From: JACDDK01 sp038198445
GTDB taxonomy: Bacteria; Actinomycetota; Rubrobacteria; Rubrobacterales; Rubrobacteraceae
Reading direction: 5' to 3'
Assembly: GCA_038198445.1 (NCBI GenBank)
Contig: JBBPZZ010000164.1
Location: 1 to 27,736, forward strand
DNA: 27,736 nucleotides
A program made the position numbers and the translations under genes. Positions 15,699-22,600 of this stretch are shown in pieces. Position 1 is the first letter of the stretch, and each line of letters opens with the position of its first letter. The notes beneath the pieces are model-generated. The model searched no databases and had not been told where the DNA came from. It worked only from the letters and a program-made list of their open reading frames with translations.

Positions 15699-15717
15699 GT
15701 CCGCGCATGTGGCGGAC
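15699..15717. promoter_or_regulatory. Inverted repeat upstream of the alcohol dehydrogenase operon
   Basis: GTCCGC (15699-15704) and GCGGAC (15712-15717) form a 6-bp hairpin-capable repeat around 7 bases, in the 88-bp gap between the cupin stop and the alcohol dehydrogenase start. There is no U-tract, so a terminator is unlikely. A TAGAAT hexamer, a possible -10, occurs just downstream on the minus strand. It may be an operator. Confidence 0.35.
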
Positions 15718-15734
15718 AGCAGGATTCTAGCATT

Positions 15735-16064
15735 CTACTTCGGGCTGTAGCGGTCCGGGTCCTGGAACACGTCTATGACGCAGGAGCCGGCTTCGAGACG
15801 GGCGGCGTGCTCCGCTCCGGCGGGGATGTCGTAGGTCTCACCCGGTTCGTATTCTTTAGAATCGCCGTCTATGGTGAGGTGGAGCGTCCCCGTCACGACT
15901 ATGCCCCACTGGGCGCCGTGGGAGTGGGACGGCACCTCGAGATCCTCTTCGGCGCGGAAGAAAACGGTCTGGCCCTCGGGGCTTGAGAGCAGCCATCCTT
16001 CGAGGCCGGTAAAGGGAGTATCTACCTGCGGGAGGGCCTGGATCCAGGCCGCATAAGGGTTCAT
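15735..16064 (-). CDS. Cupin-domain protein
   Basis: A 109-aa single cupin with 'EVPSHSHGAQWGIVVTGTLH', the metal-binding HxH-type motif, then 'YEPGETYDIPAGAEHAARL' with the final His. I chose the ATG at 16064, preceded by AGGAGA with about 9 bases of spacing; the in-frame start at 16118 would add 18 residues reading through the divergent promoter. It runs leftward toward the alcohol dehydrogenase unit, 88 bp away, and diverges from the SDR/fuconate dehydratase unit. Small cupins of this kind near sugar genes may isomerise, bind sugars or have other roles; no function can be assigned. Confidence 0.85.
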   Translation of the reverse strand: MNPYAAWIQALPQVDTPFTGLEGWLLSSPEGQTVFFRAEEDLEVPSHSHGAQWGIVVTGTLHLTIDGDSKEYEPGETYDIPAGAEHAARLEAGSCVIDVFQDPDRYSPK

Positions 16065-16114
16065 CGTGGCTGTTCTCCTATCGTTCTCGACAGTTTGCGC
16101 CGCCCACGCGGGCG

Positions 16115-16126
16115 TCATTATAATGA
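16115..16126. promoter_or_regulatory. Palindromic divergent promoter element
   Basis: TCATTATAATGA is a perfect 12-bp palindrome that contains TATAAT on both strands, so one site can serve as -10 for both the leftward cupin and the rightward SDR/fuconate dehydratase unit. On the plus strand, TTGCGC (16095-16100) is a possible -35 at 18 bp; on the minus strand no good -35 is visible. Because it is palindromic, it could also be a repressor site overlapping the -10. Confidence 0.5.
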
Positions 16127-16165
16127 TTCTTCCGAGGGGAAATCGACCGGACAGGTGGTGGTTCG

Positions 16166-16921
16166 ATGAAGCGTTTGGATGGTAAAAGAGCCATAGTAAC
16201 GGGCGCCGGCTCCGGTATAGGCCGCGCTATAGCGACCCGGCTCTCGAACGAAGGCGCCCGGCTCGTACTGGCCGACCTCGACGAAGCGGCCGTCCAGAGT
16301 GTCGCATCGGAGCTAGATGGAGAGACCCTGGTCCACCAGGCGGACGTAACCCGCGCCGCCGACATGGAAGCCCTCATCTCCCGCGTCGCCAGTGAGTGGG
16401 ACGGTCTGGACGTGATGGTCAACAACGCCGGCGTGGGCATGGCCGCGACCGCTCCCGACACCGCCGAAGAAGACTACGACATGATGATGGACGTGTGCGT
16501 GCGCGGGACCTTCCTCGGCATGAAGTACGCCATCCCGGCCATCCGGGAGTCGGGCGGGGGGTCGGTCGTCAACATGTCCTCCATCGCGGCACTCGTCGGC
16601 CTCAACGACCGGGCCATCTACTGCGCGGCGAAGGGGGCGATCCTCGCCATGACGCGAGCCTCCGCTATCGACCACATCGAGGAAGGCGTGAGGGTGAACT
16701 GCATAGCGCCGGGAACCGTGGACACGCCCTGGATAGACCGGATAACCTCCGGCTACGACGACCCCGAGGAGGCGCGGGTCAGGATGGAGGCCCGCCAGCC
16801 GCACGGACGCTTCGTGCAACCGGAGGAGATCGCCGCGATGGCCGCCTACCTGGCCTCCGACGAGTCCGGCTCGGTGGTCGGCGCGTGCATGGTCGTGGAC
16901 GGCGGCATGACCGCCCGGTGA
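16166..16921 (+). CDS. SDR oxidoreductase, probable 2-keto-3-deoxy-L-fuconate dehydrogenase type
   Basis: A 251-aa short-chain dehydrogenase with TGAGSGIG, NNAG, catalytic Ser in 'VNMSSIAALVGL', and YCAAK, all complete. The stretch after the active site ('IDHIEEGVRVNCIAPGTVDT') matches the SDR branch that includes 2-keto-3-deoxy-L-fuconate 4-dehydrogenase and human BDH2/DHRS6. In the L-fucose oxidative pathway that enzyme acts directly after fuconate dehydratase, encoded two genes downstream. A GGTGG site precedes the ATG. Its stop overlaps the methyltransferase start (GTGA). The substrate is inferred from family branch and context. Confidence 0.85.
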   Translation: MKRLDGKRAIVTGAGSGIGRAIATRLSNEGARLVLADLDEAAVQSVASELDGETLVHQADVTRAADMEALISRVASEWDGLDVMVNNAGVGMAATAPDTAEEDYDMMMDVCVRGTFLGMKYAIPAIRESGGGSVVNMSSIAALVGLNDRAIYCAAKGAILAMTRASAIDHIEEGVRVNCIAPGTVDTPWIDRITSGYDDPEEARVRMEARQPHGRFVQPEEIAAMAAYLASDESGSVVGACMVVDGGMTAR

Positions 16922-17556
16922 GCGGCGACCACAACCGGATCGTTGAGCTCGGCTATGACCGGATGGCCGAATCCTACCTGTCCACCAAAGATCCCGAAGA
17001 CCCGCTAACGCTCCAGGCCCTCGAAGAACTGGCACGCGACCTGCCGCCCGGCGCAAAAATGCTCGACCTCGGATGCGGCGCGGGCGTACCGGCGACGCGC
17101 TGGCTCTCAGAGCGGGGATTCTCCGTGACCGGCGTGGATCTCTCGTCGAGACAACTGGATCTCGCGCGGCGGTTCGCCCCCGGCGCAACTTTCATAAAGT
17201 CGGATATGACCGAACTCGACTTCCCCCCGGACAGCTTCGACGCGGTCGTCGCCCTGCACTCCATCATCCACGTTCCCCGCCAGGATCACCCAAGATTGCT
17301 GGCCGGTATTTATCGCTGGCTAAAGCGCGGCGGCCTCTTCCTGGCAACCCTGACCATGACGGACTTCGAGGGCGAGGACCCCGACTGGGAAGGCTGGGGC
17401 GCGGCCATGCGCTGGAGCCACTACGGCAGAGAGGCCAACGTAAAGATGCTCCGCGACGCCGGGTTCGGGATCCATGCCGCCGAGCCCCGCACCGGACGCG
17501 GCGCTGGAGACGACGAAGAGACCTGGCTCTGGGTCCTCGTCCGCAAACCAATATAG
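16918..17556 (+). CDS. SAM-dependent class I methyltransferase
   Basis: A 212-aa protein with motif I 'MLDLGCGAG' (residues about 48-56), acidic loop 'VTGVDLSSRQLDLARR', 'FIKSDMTELDFPPDSFDAVV' and 'RWLKRGGLFLATLTMTDF', the standard order of class I methyltransferases. The GTG at 16918 overlaps the SDR stop (GTGA), so translation is likely coupled; an earlier in-frame ATG inside the SDR gene is a shadow. It is followed 9 bp later by the fuconate dehydratase. The C-terminal half has an aromatic-rich segment 'WEGWGAAMRWSHYGRE' that may bind the acceptor. The acceptor is unknown: a sugar acid, small metabolite or toxic intermediate are possibilities. Confidence 0.87.
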   Translation: MSGDHNRIVELGYDRMAESYLSTKDPEDPLTLQALEELARDLPPGAKMLDLGCGAGVPATRWLSERGFSVTGVDLSSRQLDLARRFAPGATFIKSDMTELDFPPDSFDAVVALHSIIHVPRQDHPRLLAGIYRWLKRGGLFLATLTMTDFEGEDPDWEGWGAAMRWSHYGREANVKMLRDAGFGIHAAEPRTGRGAGDDEETWLWVLVRKPI

Positions 17557-17565
17557 GGAGGAAAA

Positions 17566-18879
17566 ATGCCGATCACGATAACCGACGTTGTAGCACGCGA
17601 CATCCGGTTCCCGACCTCCGAGAACCTGGACGGCTCGGACGCCATGAACCAGGCCCCGGATTACTCGGCGGCCTACGTGACCCTGAAGACCGACACCGAC
17701 CTCGAAGGCCACGGCATGACCTTCACCATCGGTCGCGGTAACGAGCTGTGTGTCGCCGCCATAAACTCTCTTGCTCCACTCGTCCTCGGAAAGACCCTGG
17801 AGGAGTTCACGCAAGACATGGGTGCTTTCTGGGGCCACATGACCGGCGACAGTCAACTCCGGTGGGTCGGTCCCGAAAAAGGCGTCATCCACCTGGCGAC
17901 GGCGGCGATAGTGAACGCCGTCTGGGACCTCTACGCCAAGAGGGAAGGCAAACCACTTTGGAAACTCCTCGTGGACATGAGCCCGGAGGAGATCGTCCGC
18001 TGCATAGATTTCCGTTATATAACCGACGCCCTGACGCCCGAGGAAGCTCTGGAGATCCTGGAGCGCAACGCGGCAACGAAAGCCGCCCGCGAGGCCGAGA
18101 TGCTCGGGGACGGCTTTCCAGCGTACACCACGAGCGCCGGATGGCTCGGCTACTCGGACGAGAAGCTCCGCCGGTTGTGCCGCGAGGCGGTCGAGGCGGG
18201 CTGGACGCACTTCAAGATGAAAGTTGGCGCGGACCTGGAGGACGACGCGCGGCGGGCGGCTTTGATCCGGGAGGAGATCGGCGCCGACCGCAGGCTGATG
18301 ATGGACGCGAACCAGGTATGGGACGTACCCGAGGCAATCGCCAACATGCAGCGCCTCTCGCAGTTCGACCCGTACTGGATCGAGGAGCCAACCAGCCCCG
18401 ACGACGTGCTCGGACACGCCACCATAGCCCGCGCCGTCGGACCAATAGGTGTCGCCACCGGCGAACACTGCCAGAACCGCGTCATCTTCAAGCAGCTCCT
18501 CCAGGCGAACGCCATTAGCTTCTGCCAGATAGACTCCTGCCGACTCGGCGGCGTCAACGAAGTCCTCGCCGTGCTCCTGATGGCCGCCAAGTTCGGCGTG
18601 CCAGTCTGCCCGCACGCGGGTGGCGTCGGACTCTGCGAGTACGTCCAGCACCTCTCCATCTTCGACTACATCTACGTGAGCGCCTCGCTGGAGCATCGCA
18701 TCCTGGAATACGTGGATCACCTGCACGAGCACTTCCTCGACCCGGTGAACATCGAGAACGGCCGCTACATGCCCCCGACCGCTCCCGGCTACAGCATCGA
18801 GATGAAACTGGAATCCCTCGACGAGTTCGAGTTCCCGGCGGGCAACGTATGGGCCGATAGAGAGAGGAGCAGCGTATGA
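17566..18879 (+). CDS. fucD: L-fuconate dehydratase (enolase superfamily)
   Basis: A 437-aa enolase-superfamily enzyme that dehydrates L-fuconate to 2-keto-3-deoxy-L-fuconate. Every key residue is present: Lys217 and Lys219 in 'HFKMKVGADLE', metal ligands Asp247 ('MMDANQVWD'), Glu273 or Glu274 ('IEEPTSPDD') and Glu300 ('ATGEHCQNR'), Asp323 ('QIDSCRLGG') and His350 ('CPHAGGVGLCE'). Numbering is offset by one from the characterised Xanthomonas campestris enzyme, as I recall it. A strong AGGGAGG site precedes the ATG. It follows the methyltransferase by 9 bp and its stop overlaps the next SDR (ATGA). Because L-fuconate, L-galactonate and D-arabinonate are similar, the substrate range could be wider. 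Confidence 0.94.
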   Translation: MPITITDVVARDIRFPTSENLDGSDAMNQAPDYSAAYVTLKTDTDLEGHGMTFTIGRGNELCVAAINSLAPLVLGKTLEEFTQDMGAFWGHMTGDSQLRWVGPEKGVIHLATAAIVNAVWDLYAKREGKPLWKLLVDMSPEEIVRCIDFRYITDALTPEEALEILERNAATKAAREAEMLGDGFPAYTTSAGWLGYSDEKLRRLCREAVEAGWTHFKMKVGADLEDDARRAALIREEIGADRRLMMDANQVWDVPEAIANMQRLSQFDPYWIEEPTSPDDVLGHATIARAVGPIGVATGEHCQNRVIFKQLLQANAISFCQIDSCRLGGVNEVLAVLLMAAKFGVPVCPHAGGVGLCEYVQHLSIFDYIYVSASLEHRILEYVDHLHEHFLDPVNIENGRYMPPTAPGYSIEMKLESLDEFEFPAGNVWADRERSSV

Positions 18880-19589
18880 ACGGTAAGGTAGCGGCAGTCC
18901 TCGGAGTGGGACCGGGGCTCGGAACGGCGGTAGCGCGGCGCTTCGCGGACGAGGGTTTCGCGGTGGCGTTGCTGGCGCGCCGCGAAGAGAGCGTCGCGGA
19001 CGCGCGTCGCGGGATCGAAGACGCCGGTGGCAAGACACTATTTGTCTCCACCGACGCTACCGACCCGGCCTCTGTGGCGTCAGCCTTCGAGCAGGTGCGG
19101 AGCGAGCTAGGCGCTCCGGAGGTATGCGTCTACAACGCCGGAGCCTTCCAGATGGGCGGCATCCTGGACCTCTCGCCGGAAAAGTTCGAGGAATGCTTCA
19201 AGGCCAACTGCGCTGGAGCCTTCTACGCGGCCCAGCAGGTATTGCCCGCGATGGTCGAAGCCGGGCGCGGCACTATACTCCTTACCGGGGCTACGGCTTC
19301 TCTGCGAGGCTCGGCAAAGTTCTCGGCGCTCGCGGTCGGCAAGTTCGGGTTGCGGGCGCTGGCGCAGTCGATGGCGCGGGAGTTCGGGCCGCGGGGTATC
19401 CACATCGCGCATGTCGTCATAGACGGCCAGATCGACACCCCCCGTGCGCGCGATATGTCACCAGACCGTGACGAGGACACCATGCTCTCTCCCGACGCAA
19501 TCGCCGAGTCCTACTGGCAACTCCACAAACAGCATCCGACAACCTGGACGCTGGAGCTGGACCTGCGGCCGTCGACTGAGAGCTTCTAA
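18876..19589 (+). CDS. SDR-family protein lacking the catalytic tyrosine
   Basis: A 237-aa short-chain dehydrogenase-fold protein with a cofactor loop 'VLGVGPGLGTAVARRF' (altered from TGxxxGIG) and 'YNAGAFQMGG'. The active-site Ser region is 'LLTGATASLRG', and the Lys is in 'FSALAVGKFGLRALAQSM'. Four residues before that Lys, where classical SDRs have Tyr, the codon is CTC (Leu). The tail 'GIHIAHVVIDGQIDTPRARD' is shared, as far as I recall, by other bacterial SDRs of this non-canonical kind. It is the last gene of the SDR-methyltransferase-fucD unit and overlaps fucD by 4 bp. It may have a different chemistry, or a binding or regulatory role. It converges with the c-di-GMP gene 26 bp away. 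Confidence 0.88.
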   Translation: MNGKVAAVLGVGPGLGTAVARRFADEGFAVALLARREESVADARRGIEDAGGKTLFVSTDATDPASVASAFEQVRSELGAPEVCVYNAGAFQMGGILDLSPEKFEECFKANCAGAFYAAQQVLPAMVEAGRGTILLTGATASLRGSAKFSALAVGKFGLRALAQSMAREFGPRGIHIAHVVIDGQIDTPRARDMSPDRDEDTMLSPDAIAESYWQLHKQHPTTWTLELDLRPSTESF

Positions 19590-19614
19590 ATCAGTCCAAC
19601 AGAGTAGAGCAATG

Positions 19615-22600
19615 CTACCATTGCGAATCCGCCGCCAGGAAGTCCGAGAGCGCCTCGCGGGCGAGCGCCTCCGAGAAGTAGTGTCCCTGGGCAATGTCAC
19701 AGTCCAGTTCCCGCAGGATCCTCAGTTGCTCGGAGGTCTCTATTCCCTCCGCTATGACCTGCATACCCAGCGTATGGGCCAACGCTATCATACCCGCGAC
19801 GACCGCCGTATCCTCGGGGTCTTCCCTTAGTTCGTCGACGAACGAGCGGTCTATCTTTAGGTAGGAGACCGGGAAGCGCTTCAGATAGGCAAGCGAGGAG
19901 TAGCCGGTGCCGAAGTCGTCTATGGCGAATTTTATGCCCAGGTTCCGGAGCTCGTCGAGCATCGCGATGTTGGATGACGCCTCACTCATGACGACGCTCT
20001 CCGTGATCTCCAGGGTCAGGCTGCCCGGGTCCAGCCCCGTCTTCTCCAGGATCGAGCCGACGTCTTCGTACAGATCGGGGAGTTGGAGCTGGCTCGCCGA
20101 AACATTCACGCTTACTATCTGAAAGAGATCGTTTGGGTGATGCTCTCGCCACTCGCTCGCCTGCCGGCAGGCCTCTTCCAGCGCCCAACGGCCAATCGGT
20201 ATTATCAAGCCGGTCTCCTCCGCGACCGGCACGAACGCCTCCGGAGGTACGAGACCTCGCTCCGGATGCTCCCAGCGTACCAGGGCTTCGACGCCTATCA
20301 TCCTGCCGGTCTCCAGCGAGACTTTCGGCTGGTAGTGGATCACGAACTCGTCCTGGTCTATGGCGCGGCGGAGCCCTCTCTCCAGTTCCAGACGCTCCAT
20401 AATCTGCTGGTACATGACCGGGTCGAACACCTCGTAGTTAGCTTTCCCCTTCTCTTTGGCCTTGTACATGGCAAGGTCGGCGTCGCGCAGCATGGCGTTG
20501 GCCCGGTCCTGGCCGGAGGCGCTCAGGGAGATACCGATGCTCGTCGTGACGAACACTTCCTGTCCTCTGAGGTTGAAAGGAGCCTGTAGGCCGTCGATGA
20601 TCCTCTCCGCGATCCAGACGGCGTCCCTGATGTTCTTGACGTCTTCGAGCAAAACGGCGAACTCGTCTCCGCCGAGCCGGGCCGCGGTGTCTCCGGGACG
20701 CATGCATCCCTGGACGCGGCTGGCGACCGCCCGGAGCAACTCGTCCCCCACCTCGTGTCCCATACTGTCGTTGACGTTCTTGAAGTTGTCCAGGTCCATG
20801 AACAGCACCGCCACCATGACTTCCTCGTGACGTCTCGTCTGGGCCAGGCCTTGTTTCAGGCGGTCCAGGAACAGGGCTCTATTCGGCAGGTCGGTCAATG
20901 AATCGTGGAGCGCCTGATAGGTCAACTGCGCCTCGAACGTCTTGCGCTCCGTTATGTCCCGAACCGAGGCGAGTATCATCCGGCGGCCTCCATAGTCCAC
21001 GGAACCAACCCGCACCTCCACCGGGAAGGTCGTGCCGTCTTTGCGCCGATTCACCTCCTCGTGACCGAACGCGAGCTCTCCCGGCTCCCCGGCTAGCACG
21101 TTCTGCCAGAGCGTGCCGCCGTTACTCCGTTTTTGTGCCCGTTCCTCCTCGGTCAGCATACTTTGAGACAAATCCCACACGGTGAGGTCCAACAGCTCCT
21201 CGCGACTGTAGCCGAGCAGGCGGCAAGCCTGGGAGTTGCAGTCAACCAGGCGACCCTTCTCATCGTGTACGAACACGGCATCCACCGACTGCTCGAAGAG
21301 TTGCCTGAAGCGCTCTTCGCTCTCCGCGAGAGCGTGCTCGGTGCGCCGGCGCTCGGTTATGTCGGCTATGGCGCCGAGCGTACCGACTATCTCGCCCGAG
21401 GCCTCGCGGTAGGGGGTCGCGTTTATCTCGGCCCAGAAGAAACTGCCGTCCTTCCGTCTGAGATGAACCTCGTAGCGCTCGGAGAGGCCCTCCATCCGTT
21501 CTTTATCGCGGCGAAGCATCTCCGGCCACTGCTCGGGCGGCAGGAGTAGCTCATAGGCCGGACGGCCGAGCATCTCCTCTTCGGTGTAGCCGGTCAACTC
21601 CGCAAGGCGGGAGTTAACGTACAAGACGACGTCGCGTGGGTCGGTGATCAGCAACCCCTCGCCCAGGCTTTCGACCACCGTGCGAAGCCGCGCCTCCGAT
21701 TCCTGGAGCGCCCTCTGTGCCCGCTTGCGCTCGGTTATGTCGTGGACGGTGCCGATCATCCGCCAGGGTTCGTTTTTTTCGTCGAAGACTACCTCGGCCC
21801 GGCGGTGAACCACACGCACCTCGCCGTCTCTCCTGACTATGCGATGCTCGAAATCGTATGGCTTGCCTTCGTATAGCGCCGCGTCGATTCTCCCCCTGAC
21901 CATCTCCTTGTCGTCTGGATGCACCATATCCATCAACTTATCGAAAGTCGGCACGATCTCTTGGGGTTCATAGTTGTAGATCCGAAAAGTCTCGTCAGAC
22001 CAATGCACCTCTCCGGTCTTCACGTTCCACGCCCAGTTGCCGAGTTGGGCCATACGCTGCGCCTCGGCAAGACCGGCCTCGTTCCTCCGCAAGGCCTCCT
22101 CCGCGAACTTGCGCTCGGTGATGTCGTGGGAGGAGATAATGATCCCTTCCACGTCTGGGTCGTCCAACCGGTTGACGCCGGTCATCTCCAGATAGCGCCA
22201 GGAGCCATCCGCGGCCCGGAACCGGACCTCTTCCGTCGCGGTGGGTAGGTTGGTCTCTATGCCCTCGACGAAGAGCTCCAGCACCCTCTCGAAATCGTCC
22301 GGGTGCAGATAGCTAAATCCGTTGGTCCCGACCATGTCTTCGGGCCGGTAGCCCAGCACCCGTTCGGCGGCCGGACTCTCGTAGCGGATGGTGCCGTCGA
22401 CCTCCAGGATGCTTATGATATCCGCGCCGTACTGCACCAGCGTGCGATACCGCTCCTCGCTCTCCCGCATCCTGGTATAGAGCCGCGACCGGTTTATGGC
22501 GATATTTACGTGCTCGCCGAGCGCGTTCATCAGCCGCAGGTCGTCTTCCGTAAGCTCCACGCCTTCCGTGCTCTCCACGTTCAGGGTGCCAACGACCCGG

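Noticed and set aside
15699..15717. Terminator between cupin and alcohol dehydrogenase
   Set aside because: The hairpin is only 6 bp and no U-tract follows on the minus strand.
17320..19038. Long (572-codon) minus-strand frame opposite fucD and flanking genes
   Set aside because: It lies antisense to well-supported genes, has no recognisable domain, and is explained by GC-rich codon bias.
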